From Leptospira montravelensis (lineage in GTDB: Bacteria > Spirochaetota > Leptospiria > Leptospirales > Leptospiraceae), in assembly GCF_004770045.1 (NCBI RefSeq), contig NZ_RQFO01000017.1, positions 372,001 to 436,000 on the forward strand: a stretch of DNA of 64,000 bases. Reading direction: 5' to 3'. Positions 9,432 through 18,067 of the stretch are shown one piece after another. Every line of letters begins with the position of its first letter. The stretch's first letter is position 1. The notes beneath the pieces are model-generated. The model had not been told where the DNA came from, did no database searches, and saw nothing but the letters and a program-made list of their open reading frames with translations. The position numbers and the translations under genes are program-made.

Positions 9432-10711
9432 AAAATTTCCAATAGTAACATACTCATATCGTCGGAAATTCGTTTTGCCGAAAATGACATGGAGTCCTCA
9501 TATAGAGCATTTAAAAATTCTTCACCTTTTTTGTCAGAATGATTTTTTATAGAGGAGAGTAAATGTTCGTCTCCATAAATCTCTCCAACCTCATTAAAAA
9601 CTTCCAAAATTCCATCAGAATAGAGTAAAATGCGGTCTCCTGAATTTGGTGTGATCGTAAAATCTTTTAAGTTTGGTTTCAAATAAGAAACAATAAGAGT
9701 GCCCATGCCTTCTATAAAACTTGGATCAGAATCTTTTTCCATCCTGACAAGAGGGGGATGGCCTGCGACGGAATATCGAATTTCTTTTGTATCAGTATCC
9801 ACAAAGAGTACACAAGCGCTAATATGATTGCCTGGCACTAACGTTTGCAAGTCGGTATGAATTGATTTTAAACAAGTTGAAGGTTCGTTTTGGTTTCCAT
9901 GAATTTTAAAAGCGAGAACTGCCATTGCAGAAACCATAGCAGAGGCAATTCCATGACCAGATACGTCGGCAAAAAAAAGGGCCAACTTTCCATCCTCTCT
10001 TTCCAAATAACTAATAGCATCTCCACCTACTTGCCCAAAAGACCTGAAAAAAGAATGTAGACGAAGACCTTTTGTTTTTGGCCACTCGGTCGTAACTAAA
10101 TTGGATTGAGTTTCGTTTGCCAATTCAAGTTCATTTAACATTCGGTCTTGAAACCCTTTGAGTTGGGATTCAGAGATCCTAAGTTTTTCAACAGAACTTA
10201 ATCGTATATTTAGTGTTAAATAAGAAACGAGCGCCGGTGTAATGATTGCAGAAAGATAAAGTGGTAAATCTACCTGAGGTTCTTTTGTATAAATACCTAT
10301 GAGTATTCCCGCAGAAGTGATTGTTCCCAAATATGAAACAAGGGAGCGACGATCAACAAAACTCACTCCAATACAAGAAAGAACCAAAATCATTCCTACC
10401 AGATAACCTATGTAAAGTGAATTCCAATAAAGTAAAATGAGAGAATGCGCACTCATCGTATAAAAGAAAAAAAGCATGATGGATTGGATTTGTTTACGAA
10501 CCCAATCTGAAAAATAGGTGGCTATAAAAAATCCAAAGGTGACAGAGGCATGTAAAATACGGATCCATTTAGGATCATACAATCCCAACTCAATTGTAGG
10601 GGCAAAAACTCCAAAACCTATAAAACTAAAAAAAACAATGAGGCAGATCCTTGAAATCTTCATCACCTCATCATCAAGTTTAAATCGTTCTTGGAAGGAT
10701 TGTTTATTCAT
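9428..10711 (-). CDS. Membrane PP2C/SpoIIE-type serine phosphatase
   Basis: This 427-residue protein has an N-terminal membrane part with about six helices (residues 20-170) and a short coiled linker (about 175-200). A SpoIIE-type PP2C domain follows (about 205-425). Metal-binding and fold signatures are visible: FFADVSGHGIASAMVSAM near 250, AGHPPLVR near 320 and LLYSDGILEVFN near 365. Such phosphatases typically dephosphorylate STAS-domain anti-anti-sigma factors, and two STAS genes lie elsewhere in the window. It overlaps both neighbours by 4 bases (thioesterase upstream, LptF/G downstream), so the three are likely co-translated. The signal sensed by the membrane part is unknown. Confidence 0.88.
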   Translation of the reverse strand: MNKQSFQERFKLDDEVMKISRICLIVFFSFIGFGVFAPTIELGLYDPKWIRILHASVTFGFFIATYFSDWVRKQIQSIMLFFFYTMSAHSLILLYWNSLYIGYLVGMILVLSCIGVSFVDRRSLVSYLGTITSAGILIGIYTKEPQVDLPLYLSAIITPALVSYLTLNIRLSSVEKLRISESQLKGFQDRMLNELELANETQSNLVTTEWPKTKGLRLHSFFRSFGQVGGDAISYLEREDGKLALFFADVSGHGIASAMVSAMAVLAFKIHGNQNEPSTCLKSIHTDLQTLVPGNHISACVLFVDTDTKEIRYSVAGHPPLVRMEKDSDPSFIEGMGTLIVSYLKPNLKDFTITPNSGDRILLYSDGILEVFNEVGEIYGDEHLLSSIKNHSDKKGEEFLNALYEDSMSFSAKRISDDMSMLLLEIL

Positions 10712-11133
10712 ACCAAATGGTTAGATCCAAATTTTGTTTTAAAATATTCGGGAAGAGCGGAAGTTTTTTGTAATTCAAAATCAAACCAGACAAAGGCAGC
10801 ATTTCCTGTTAATACACATTCTTCGTTTTCATTCCACATGGAACAAATCACAGTGAATGCTCTAGAAGATATGGATTCGACTTCCAAGGTAATCTCTAAC
10901 GTAGCAGGAAAAACAACTTGTTTGCGATAATCCATATCGAGATGTGTTAACACAGGCCCAGCTTTCACTGGTTTTAATGGTGAGTCCCACAATCCTTCTT
11001 TGGTAAAATAATCGGCCCTAGCAGATTCAAAGTATCTAACATACGTAACATTGTTTACGTGACCGAAAGCATCCATCTCACCCCAGACTACCTGTTGTGT
11101 GAATTTATGTTTGTATTTGATTGGTTTTGGCAT
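10708..11133 (-). CDS. Acyl-CoA thioesterase (4HBT hotdog fold)
   Basis: This 141-residue single hotdog-domain protein contains the 4-hydroxybenzoyl-CoA thioesterase signature WGEMDAFGHVNNVTYVRYFE (residues 17-36), with Asp21 as the likely catalytic acid. Members hydrolyse acyl-CoA or acyl-ACP thioesters; YbgC- and FadM-like proteins are the closest general types. The length is normal. It is 6 bases after the PBP1C stop and its own stop overlaps the PP2C start by 4 bases. The substrate cannot be predicted. Confidence 0.85.
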   Translation of the reverse strand: MPKPIKYKHKFTQQVVWGEMDAFGHVNNVTYVRYFESARADYFTKEGLWDSPLKPVKAGPVLTHLDMDYRKQVVFPATLEITLEVESISSRAFTVICSMWNENEECVLTGNAAFVWFDFELQKTSALPEYFKTKFGSNHLV

Positions 11134-11139
11134 TTGTTG

Positions 11140-13281
11140 TTACCGAACTTCAAATAAAGAAAGAGATAAAACTTTATCATCTCTATCTTTTACTTGCAAA
11201 CGATATTCTCCCTTCTTTGGATCCCAGAGGTAAGGCCCTCCGGCAGAGCCAATCTTTTCATCGTTTAAATAATAAGAATACGAAACATCGTAAGAACTGA
11301 ATGTAAAGAGGATTTTTTGGCGACCTAAAGGAATATCTGGATCCAATGCAAAGATACTTCCATTCACAGGTGTAAGGATCCTTGTTGTCTTTGTCCTCTC
11401 TATCCTACTCTCCTTAGACGATGTAAAACTGGAATTTGAATCATCAGAACTTATCTCTTGTGGTGGATTTAGTTGAGAACCTAGTGATTCATGAAATAAA
11501 TCCATTGTCTCTCGCCAAACAGGAGCAGCACCAGTAATTCCCGATACATCTAACATAGGACTTCCTGTGGGATTTCCTACCCAAACTCCTACGGTAAAAA
11601 ATTCTGAATAACCAATACACCAATTGTCCCTCATATCTTGGCTTGTTCCCGTTTTAACAGAGGTATAATAAGAAGTAGATAAAAAATTATCCCATCCAAA
11701 TCCGAGAGACCTAGCCTCTCGATCGGAAAGGATTTCAGACACCAGATAACTTGATTTAGGCGAAAACACCTTTCTTGGACTAGTCAATTCTTGGGAAAGA
11801 TCAAATTTTAATTCGGAATACATTCCTCCGTTGGCTAAGGTTCGGTAAGCATTGGTCAACTCTAAAAGAGTGATGTCGGCTGTTCCGAGAGCCAAAGATG
11901 GGCCATAAAATTCAGGATACCGAAGCCCAGTGATTCCTAGTCTTTCTAATACCAAAATAAATTCATTGATGTCTAAAAATGACAATGCCCTGATAGCTGG
12001 GATATTTAAGGAAGAACCAAGGCTTTCACGAACCGTAACATTTCCTTTATAGGATTTATCATAATTTAACGGCCGATAGATTCCTTGGTAAACGGGAATG
12101 CCCACCGGCGAATCCGAAAGAATGGAATCGGGTGTCAGTTTATTTTCTTCAAAGTTTTGTGCATAAACAAAAGGTTTTAAAGTGGAACCCACTTGCCTTT
12201 TGCTTCGAATGAGATCAAGTTTGGATACTGAACTTTCCTCCCCAATATTTGGAACATAAACCAATACTTGGCCTGTGCGATTGTCGATCACAACCACAGC
12301 CCCATCTTTTACATTTTTGTCGGTCAGTGTTTTTACATTTCGTTTTAGGATCTCTTCCACTTTTCTTTGAAAGGTTAAAGACAAGGATGAGTTCAATTGT
12401 GAATTGTTTTTAAACTCATCTTTGTTTTGTTTCTCAGCTAAAGCATCTAAAAAAGTTTTTGTATATAGTGGAACAAAGGATGGGTATTGAGGATAATCTA
12501 AACTTCGAAACAGACTTTCCCTAACAAATTGGGAAATTGATTCACAGTCACTGACACCATCTTTTTCTTTTTTAAGTAAACAAACTCGTTTGATTACTTT
12601 TTCAATGGGACTTTGAGGGGAACGTATGAGGGCCGCGAGTAAATATGTTTCGTTAGGTGTGAGAGCATCAGGAGATTTTCGAAAAAGCCCTTTACTTGCA
12701 GATGTAATTCCTTTTAACTCCCCTCTGAAATAAATCAAATTGATATAGGCAGTAAAAATTTCTTCCTTAGTCCAAGTTTCTTCTAACTCTACTGCCCTTT
12801 GGATTTGTTTGATTTTTTGGAAAAAAGTTTTTCTTTTGGATGCAGAGGATTTTAGTTCTGGATCCAAAAGAGAAACAAGCTGCATCGAAATCGTCGATCC
12901 ACCTCGTAATGTTTGTCCTTTCAAATTCCCAAAGAAAGAAGATACAAGTGCATTTGAATCAATACCAGTATGTTCAAAGAATCGTTTGTCTTCTGCATGA
13001 ATCACAGAATCGATTAAGAACTTGGGAAGTTTTTGATATTCGGTCCATTCTTCTGAACGGTAATCATTTCTGATTCGGTATCTTTGGATGAGTTCCCCTG
13101 TTCGATCAAACACTTGTATGTCAGAAGGAAGGTATTGTGATTTTACTTCTTTGTAAGTTGGTAAAGCGCTGAGTGTAAAATTACAAAAAAAGATTCCAAT
13201 GATAAATATAAATTGGAAAAATAACTTACCAGTGAATCGAAAATTTAAATTGTTTTTTTTAAGATTGGGGAGTCTCGACAT
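11140..13281 (-). CDS. pbpC: Penicillin-binding protein 1C
   Basis: This 713-residue bifunctional class A PBP has an N-terminal membrane anchor (about 18-38). The glycosyltransferase domain contains EDKRFFEHTGID (Glu97 catalytic) and GGSTISMQL (127-135). The transpeptidase domain has SxxK at 366-369 (STLK), SxN at 424-426 (SLN) and KTGTS at 543-547. The C-terminal 90 residues form the beta-sandwich domain (BiPBP_C) that marks PBP1C. It builds and cross-links peptidoglycan in the periplasm. The alpha-2-macroglobulin partner often found beside pbpC is absent here. The start lies inside the 3' end of the rsmD-like gene (23-base overlap). Confidence 0.92.
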   Translation of the reverse strand: MSRLPNLKKNNLNFRFTGKLFFQFIFIIGIFFCNFTLSALPTYKEVKSQYLPSDIQVFDRTGELIQRYRIRNDYRSEEWTEYQKLPKFLIDSVIHAEDKRFFEHTGIDSNALVSSFFGNLKGQTLRGGSTISMQLVSLLDPELKSSASKRKTFFQKIKQIQRAVELEETWTKEEIFTAYINLIYFRGELKGITSASKGLFRKSPDALTPNETYLLAALIRSPQSPIEKVIKRVCLLKKEKDGVSDCESISQFVRESLFRSLDYPQYPSFVPLYTKTFLDALAEKQNKDEFKNNSQLNSSLSLTFQRKVEEILKRNVKTLTDKNVKDGAVVVIDNRTGQVLVYVPNIGEESSVSKLDLIRSKRQVGSTLKPFVYAQNFEENKLTPDSILSDSPVGIPVYQGIYRPLNYDKSYKGNVTVRESLGSSLNIPAIRALSFLDINEFILVLERLGITGLRYPEFYGPSLALGTADITLLELTNAYRTLANGGMYSELKFDLSQELTSPRKVFSPKSSYLVSEILSDREARSLGFGWDNFLSTSYYTSVKTGTSQDMRDNWCIGYSEFFTVGVWVGNPTGSPMLDVSGITGAAPVWRETMDLFHESLGSQLNPPQEISSDDSNSSFTSSKESRIERTKTTRILTPVNGSIFALDPDIPLGRQKILFTFSSYDVSYSYYLNDEKIGSAGGPYLWDPKKGEYRLQVKDRDDKVLSLSLFEVR

Positions 13282-13873
13282 TTTCGAAACCAGTTTCTAT
13301 GATAAAATGACTACCATACTCTCTTACTTTATGAGGAACCTCTGACCAAATTTTATCGATTGGTTGGTGTTCAGGGATTTGGCATAAAATTAGGAAAGGT
13401 TTTTGTAAAGATAAACAAAAAGCATATAATCCTTCTAACATCACTTTCATACGAGTAGGAGTTTCCGACCAATACGTGTAAGGTGGATCCAAATAAAAGA
13501 TATAAGCCGACTCTTCTCCCAATTCCCACTTTAATGCGTGTTTGGTTGCATCTTTTCGAAACAATTGTACTTGGGTTAGTCCACGAAAAAGAGAGTGAAG
13601 TTGCCTAAACCTAGTTTGATCCAATTCATAAGTGAGAAGTCTATGTACTGATAAACTATAGGCTTCGGCCGAAATTTGACCACTTCCTGCAAAATAATCA
13701 CAAAACAAAACAGATTCAAAACTAAGACCCCAAGAAAGCAAACGTGAATCCATTAAGGAAAAAATAGCTTTTTTGACGAGGCTATTGGTAAAATTCAAAT
13801 GTCCAGAAACATCGGATGGTGATGGAATTTCTTTTCCCTTCCACTTTCCCTGTGATACACGTAATCCTTTCAT
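13259..13873 (-). CDS. rsmD: RsmD-like 16S rRNA guanine-N2 methyltransferase
   Basis: This 204-residue SAM-dependent methyltransferase starts with the family-type LRVSQGKWKGKEI (residues 4-16). It has a SAM-binding CDYFAGSGQISAEAYS (about 57-72) and the N-methyltransferase motif DPPYTYW (about 129-135). RsmD methylates G966 of 16S rRNA. The N-terminal segment that is usually RPT-rich is weaker (HLNFTNSLVKKAIFSL). Its start abuts the following exported-protein gene and its 3' end overlaps pbpC by 23 bases. The family assignment is firm; the exact target base is inferred from the family. Confidence 0.82.
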   Translation of the reverse strand: MKGLRVSQGKWKGKEIPSPSDVSGHLNFTNSLVKKAIFSLMDSRLLSWGLSFESVLFCDYFAGSGQISAEAYSLSVHRLLTYELDQTRFRQLHSLFRGLTQVQLFRKDATKHALKWELGEESAYIFYLDPPYTYWSETPTRMKVMLEGLYAFCLSLQKPFLILCQIPEHQPIDKIWSEVPHKVREYGSHFIIETGFENVETPQS

Positions 13874-14401
13874 TTATTTACCTGAGGATTTAATCTCTTC
13901 TAACTGCGATAACACGTGTTTGGAGGGAGAGTTTGATTCAATTTCAGAAAATACTTTTTTTGCTTCTGATTCATTTTTTAGATCCATAAGACCAAGTCCG
14001 TATAAAAGAAGCGCATCATTGTACTTGGGGCTTGTTTTTCCAAATTTTTGGAAATCTTTTCCCCATTCAATGAGTAAATCTGAGTCGCCAAACACAAGAG
14101 CGCGTTCCATAAACAAATAGATTGCGTTCCAATAGTGAACCGATGATCGAAAGTTAGGTGGAACATCACGAACCACCTTAGTCTTAAGTTGTGCCCAATT
14201 TTCTTCTGTAGAAACATAAAGGAAAAAAATCCGAGGATCCTTCTCATTCTCAGGTCCGTTTAAGTATTGTAGGGACCCTTTGGAAACAGTAGCGTAATTT
14301 CCTTTTTTAAATTCGGCATAGAGGGTTGAAAAACCTGAGGTTTCTCCCCAAAGGAACGAAGGCAGAATTAAAAAACCAAAAATATACTGAAAATAAGACA
14401 A
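13874..14401 (-). CDS. Small exported protein, possibly TPR-like
   Basis: This 175-residue protein has an N-terminal signal peptide (hydrophobic 4-17, ending near LWGE). A helical body follows, with a repeat-like arrangement (LYAEFKKGNYATVSKGSL; ALLLYGLGLMDLKNESEAKKVFSEI) that resembles degenerate tetratricopeptide repeats. The first codon of the frame is TTG, one base after the stop of the zinc-ribbon gene, suggesting coupling. It ends immediately before the rsmD-like gene. Function is unknown; TPR-like proteins of this size often act in envelope assembly. Confidence 0.55.
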   Translation of the reverse strand: MSYFQYIFGFLILPSFLWGETSGFSTLYAEFKKGNYATVSKGSLQYLNGPENEKDPRIFFLYVSTEENWAQLKTKVVRDVPPNFRSSVHYWNAIYLFMERALVFGDSDLLIEWGKDFQKFGKTSPKYNDALLLYGLGLMDLKNESEAKKVFSEIESNSPSKHVLSQLEEIKSSGK

Positions 14402-14402
14402 A

Positions 14403-14582
14403 TTACAGTTCGGTGATATTCGAAGATCCGCACATAGGGCAGATCAATTCCCAAGAATCGAGGTATTCGTCCTCCCCTTCGGCTTCCCAACGGTGGTCAC
14501 AATCCTCACAAGCATACGTTACGACGTCTTCGTTGAGGCTATCTGCATCGAATTCGTCATCATCTAAAAAGTCATCTTCCAT
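14403..14582 (-). CDS. Small acidic zinc-ribbon protein
   Basis: This is a 59-residue protein read directly from the minus strand. It starts at ATG (14580-14582) and stops at TAA (14403-14405). The first 20 residues are almost all Asp/Glu (MEDDFLDDDEFDADS). Two Cys pairs follow: CEDC at 25-28 and CPMC at 48-51, the latter followed by GSSN. This is the layout of a treble-clef or rubredoxin-like zinc ribbon. The TTG start of the next gene is one base from its stop. It is too short for many gene finders but has a clean frame and paired motifs. The role is unknown; protein-protein contact or transcription-related binding is speculation. Confidence 0.72.
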   Translation of the reverse strand: MEDDFLDDDEFDADSLNEDVVTYACEDCDHRWEAEGEDEYLDSWELICPMCGSSNITEL

Positions 14583-14652
14583 ACCCTTCTCACTAAATCA
14601 CAAAGAAAAAGCCGTGTCAAGTGGGGAGGGCAAAAAAAAATGGGAACCAACG

Positions 14653-15669
14653 ATGGCGATTTACTCCCGGTACGAACCACACAGAAAGAAGAAATCAAAG
14701 ACACCGCTATTTCTATTGGTTTTAGCGCTTGGTCTGTCCGTGTTAGGGTTTACCTATAGAAAAGAAATTTATTTTCTTTTTGCAAAAGACCAAAGTGTCA
14801 GAGCAGAAAAAACCAAAGAAAAAACAATCGAACTCTGGAAATCAGGAAATCTCAAAGAAAAAGATATAGAAGATTTCCAATCCATTGCCACAACCTACTC
14901 AGAAAAAGATCCAACCGATCCTGTTGCCTTTCATTTGATTGCAAGGAGTTTGTATTGGAACCTTTATCGAATCGGAATTTATTTTGACCACGATAGTTTG
15001 ATTTTGCACTTAGGATCCGAGTTTAAAAACTTCATTGGATCATCTGTTCTTGCAGATTCCACATTGGATTCTATATTTTGGAATGCAAGGACTGCCGAAT
15101 CTTTTTCCTCTTCCCCATTTACCGATTGGGAAAATAACAAAGTATTGTTGTTTTTAGGGGAAACACATCGCCAAGTCAAACGGCCGCAAGTTTTGATTGC
15201 GGAATACGGAAATTTAGACCGTTCCAAACTTTCTCCCGAATTCCAAACTGTTTATATTTGGTTACTCACCTTCAATACTATGTTAGCTGGTGATGCAACA
15301 GGTCTTGATAAACTCATCACCATAACCAAAGACCCAACGTACAAAGCGGGAATCCAATTCACTCCAAGAGAAGAGAATTTTTTACGAGGACTTGGAAAGT
15401 TTTATAAAAAAGATTATGTAGGCGCTTTGTCTCTGCTTAGACAAGCTAAGTCGAACAATCCAGATCGAATTACAGAAACTTCTATTATCACCGAAGCGAC
15501 AATCTTTCACTTACAAAACCTTTCGCAAAAAGGAATCGATCTCTTAGAAGAGTTTTATCTTTCTTCAGGCAAAAAAAATCCTGAGATCCCACTTCTTGTG
15601 GCTAAGATGGTTTCTGAAAAACCAGGAACGAAAACCAAATTGGATTTAACACCGGAAAAAATAGAATGA
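14653..15669 (+). CDS. Single-pass membrane protein of unknown function
   Basis: The true start is taken as ATG 14653, giving 338 residues. The frame is open further upstream, but that part would overlap the minus-strand zinc-ribbon gene and has no sensible start. The protein has a basic N-terminus (YEPHRKKKSK), one membrane helix (about 18-36) and a soluble, mainly helical body. A repeat-like stretch is seen (FLRGLGKFYKKDYVGALSLLRQAK near 245-268) that suggests TPRs. Its stop overlaps the next lipoprotein gene by 4 bases (ATGA). No function is recognised. Confidence 0.65.
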   Translation: MAIYSRYEPHRKKKSKTPLFLLVLALGLSVLGFTYRKEIYFLFAKDQSVRAEKTKEKTIELWKSGNLKEKDIEDFQSIATTYSEKDPTDPVAFHLIARSLYWNLYRIGIYFDHDSLILHLGSEFKNFIGSSVLADSTLDSIFWNARTAESFSSSPFTDWENNKVLLFLGETHRQVKRPQVLIAEYGNLDRSKLSPEFQTVYIWLLTFNTMLAGDATGLDKLITITKDPTYKAGIQFTPREENFLRGLGKFYKKDYVGALSLLRQAKSNNPDRITETSIITEATIFHLQNLSQKGIDLLEEFYLSSGKKNPEIPLLVAKMVSEKPGTKTKLDLTPEKIE

Positions 15670-16082
15670 AAATTTTCCTTTTTACATTTTCCAATATTTT
15701 TTCTATATCCCAATCCATGCGTCTAACGGTCGCTATTTTGTTTATTGGTTTGATTTCCGTTTTTTTTTCCAACTGTGGATTGTTTTATAAAGGTGTACCC
15801 AAAGCCGGCGAATTTTGTTATGTTCTCGTCAAACCTCCAGAATGTTTGTATGTAGATTTTGAATCCAAAAAACTAATTTGGAAAGATGTAGAATATGTAT
15901 TAGAAGAAAAACTCCGGATGGATTATTTTTTTAAATCGAATGGAGAATTGTATGAACTCACTGTCTCCACTGTCAATCGAGTGGAAATAAAAAATCTAAC
16001 TAATGCAAACTTTAACCAATTCTACATGAGAAAAAAGGATAAGTTTGTTGAAATTCCAACACCAGGCACCAAACATGAGTAA
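15666..16082 (+). CDS. Small putative lipoprotein
   Basis: This is a 138-residue protein if the coupled ATG at 15666 is used. A second ATG at 15717 would give a compact lipoprotein signal peptide (MRLTVAILFIGLISVFFSNC) with Cys at position 20 of the shorter form. That internal start looks more natural for a lipoprotein, whereas the first start overlaps the upstream stop by 4 bases. The mature part is about 100 residues and beta-rich, with two more Cys (EFCYV, PECLY). Its 3' end overlaps sufE by 8 bases. Function is unknown. Confidence 0.6.
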   Translation: MKIFLFTFSNIFSISQSMRLTVAILFIGLISVFFSNCGLFYKGVPKAGEFCYVLVKPPECLYVDFESKKLIWKDVEYVLEEKLRMDYFFKSNGELYELTVSTVNRVEIKNLTNANFNQFYMRKKDKFVEIPTPGTKHE

Positions 16083-16488
16083 GTCGATAGAAGAAATTCA
16101 AAAAGAAATCATAGCAGAGTTTTCTGATCTAACCGACTGGGAAGAAAAATTCCAATACCTAATTGAGTTGGGTGAAGAACTTCCCCCTTATCCCGATGAA
16201 AAACGAACAGAAGAATATATAGTCCCAGGTTGCCAATCCCGAGTTTGGGTAGCACCAAAATTGGAAGCCGGAAGATTGGAGTTCGATGCGGATAGTGACA
16301 CAGCTCTCACAAAAGGTCTAATCGCCATTTTAATACGCGTCTTTTCAGGACAATCTCCCAAAGATATAGCGGATGCCTCACTCGGTTTTATCGAAGAAGT
16401 AGGTCTTGCAAAGTTTCTTTCGATCTCACGAAGGAACGGACTTTTTTCTATGGTACAAAAACTTAAAGGATACGCAGAAAAAGCGTAA
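16075..16488 (+). CDS. sufE: SufE-like cysteine desulfurase activator
   Basis: This 137-residue protein starts at ATG 16075, which removes an unnatural upstream extension. VPGCQSRVW at 50-58 carries Cys53, matching the sulfur-accepting Cys of SufE. The length matches SufE (about 138). SufE takes persulfide sulfur from the cysteine desulfurase SufS and passes it to the Fe-S scaffold in the cytoplasm. No suf genes lie next to it; it is overlapped by the small lipoprotein gene upstream (8 bases). The identification rests on the Cys motif and on full-length similarity, including the C-terminal AKFLSISRRNGL. Confidence 0.9.
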   Translation: MSKSIEEIQKEIIAEFSDLTDWEEKFQYLIELGEELPPYPDEKRTEEYIVPGCQSRVWVAPKLEAGRLEFDADSDTALTKGLIAILIRVFSGQSPKDIADASLGFIEEVGLAKFLSISRRNGLFSMVQKLKGYAEKA

Positions 16489-16561
16489 CCATTTTCTTTT
16501 TTCCTTTTCAAACGATAAATACTCGCATAGAATTCTGAAACGAATCTGAATCAGGAATTCT

Positions 16562-17743
16562 ATGAAACGAAGCCTTATCTTTCTACTTTTATTAACCTTT
16601 GTACATTGCGGCAAAGACCTCTCCCCTTTTGGTGGTGAACCAGAAATAACCACATTAAAACCCCGATTGAAACCAGAATGGCCAAATCCCAACTGGAAAG
16701 TTGTCTCACCTGAATCCGTAGGAGTATCTTCCACTAAACTAGGGTTAGTAGAAGAATATGCTTTCACAAGAACTGGAGATGAAACCGATCGCAAAGGAAG
16801 ACGAACCGATGCGTTGGTGATTTTAAGAAATGGAAAACTCATTTATGAAAAATACGCAAGGAACTTTTCCGAAGACAAAATTCATTTAACTTGGTCTGTT
16901 TCTAAAAGTATTTTACAAACCATGTATGGAATTGCTGTCAAAGAGGGTCTTGTTAAGTTAGACGATCCCGGTTATTACCATTACGAACCACTGAGTCGTG
17001 ATGAAGCTCATAAAAAAATTACAATTAGACATCTTCTCAATATGTCCTCTGGACTTGCTGCAGAAGAAGGATATGAAAGTGGCCCCTTAAAATCTTCTGT
17101 GATTGCTATGTTGTATACCAGAGGACGTAAAGACATGGGAGCCTTCTGTGCAGGCCTTCCACTCCGTGCAGAACCAGGAACCCAGGTTTACTATTCCAGT
17201 TGTGATACCAATATCCTCTCTGCCATTCTCAAAAAAGTATATGGTGCTGAGGAATACGACAAACTGCCTTTTGAAAAAATATTCAAACCTCTTGGGATTA
17301 CAAATGTAACTTTTGAACGAGATGGGTCTGGAACTTACGTTGGATCCTCTTATCTTTATATGACTGCCAAAGACTTAGCAAAAATTGGTTATTTATATTT
17401 AAACGATGGAGTATGGAACGGTGAACGTTTGTTACCTGAGGGTTGGGTTCAGTTTACAAGAACACCTGCCCCTGGATATAAAACCACACCATATTCCGAG
17501 GATTTAGACCAAGACAATTATACTGCCCACTGGTATGCCAATACAGGTGTTCCCGAAAGAGGAGTTCACGAACCTTGGCCCGATGCCCCAAAAGATACCT
17601 TTGCAGGCCTTGGTCACTGGGGACAGATGTTGTATGTAATTCCAAGCCTTGATTTAATCATTGTTCGGTTTGGTGATGATCGCGAAAAAGCGTTTATCAA
17701 AAATGATTTTTTAAAATTAGTGAAAGAGTCGGTAATTCGGTAA
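16562..17743 (+). CDS. Beta-lactamase-fold serine hydrolase lipoprotein
   Basis: This 393-residue protein has a lipoprotein signal (MKRSLIFLLLLTFVHC, Cys16). The serine beta-lactamase/class C PBP fold is shown by SVSK at 112-115, a YYSS motif near 208-211 and GHWGQ near 349-353 as the third (HxG) element. All three catalytic motifs appear intact. Such proteins act as D,D-peptidases, esterases or transpeptidase-like hydrolases in the periplasm or at the outer membrane; the substrate is unknown. A 103-residue membrane protein follows after 4 bases. Confidence 0.85.
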   Translation: MKRSLIFLLLLTFVHCGKDLSPFGGEPEITTLKPRLKPEWPNPNWKVVSPESVGVSSTKLGLVEEYAFTRTGDETDRKGRRTDALVILRNGKLIYEKYARNFSEDKIHLTWSVSKSILQTMYGIAVKEGLVKLDDPGYYHYEPLSRDEAHKKITIRHLLNMSSGLAAEEGYESGPLKSSVIAMLYTRGRKDMGAFCAGLPLRAEPGTQVYYSSCDTNILSAILKKVYGAEEYDKLPFEKIFKPLGITNVTFERDGSGTYVGSSYLYMTAKDLAKIGYLYLNDGVWNGERLLPEGWVQFTRTPAPGYKTTPYSEDLDQDNYTAHWYANTGVPERGVHEPWPDAPKDTFAGLGHWGQMLYVIPSLDLIIVRFGDDREKAFIKNDFLKLVKESVIR

Positions 17744-17747
17744 TCTT

Positions 17748-18059
17748 ATGAAAAGAAAAATTTCTGTGATCCTATCATTGTTGTTTTTATTTATTTTGTT
17801 TTGGGCACAATGGAACTGGAAACATCTTTCTAGTTTCCCATCCATTATTTCTAGTTTTTATTCCAAAGAATATTGTAGTTGTTACTTTGTGATGCAACTT
17901 TCCGAAGAACAGTGCCATGACTTTGCACGTCAGTGGGTTCCCATTAGCGAATTCAAATTAGACAAGGAAAATATGTCTGTGACAGTGAAGGGACTAGGAC
18001 GAACCAATACAGCCAAATTCCTTTCTAAAGAATACGGTTGTACTCTTGTGACAGAGTAA
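17748..18059 (+). CDS. Small membrane-anchored Cys-containing protein
   Basis: This 103-residue protein has an N-terminal hydrophobic segment (about 6-22, signal or anchor) and a short extracytoplasmic domain with CSC at about 43-45 and single Cys near 56 and 98. The even number of Cys outside the membrane suggests disulfides. It starts 4 bases after the serine-hydrolase gene, so the two are probably co-transcribed. I do not recognise the family and no enzymatic motif is visible. Confidence 0.55.
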   Translation: MKRKISVILSLLFLFILFWAQWNWKHLSSFPSIISSFYSKEYCSCYFVMQLSEEQCHDFARQWVPISEFKLDKENMSVTVKGLGRTNTAKFLSKEYGCTLVTE

Positions 18060-18067
18060 AGTAAACG

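Noticed and set aside
14326..14652. An N-terminal extension of the membrane protein gene that starts at 14653
   Set aside because: It would lie on top of the minus-strand zinc-ribbon gene and give a Ser-rich leader before a clear start and membrane helix.
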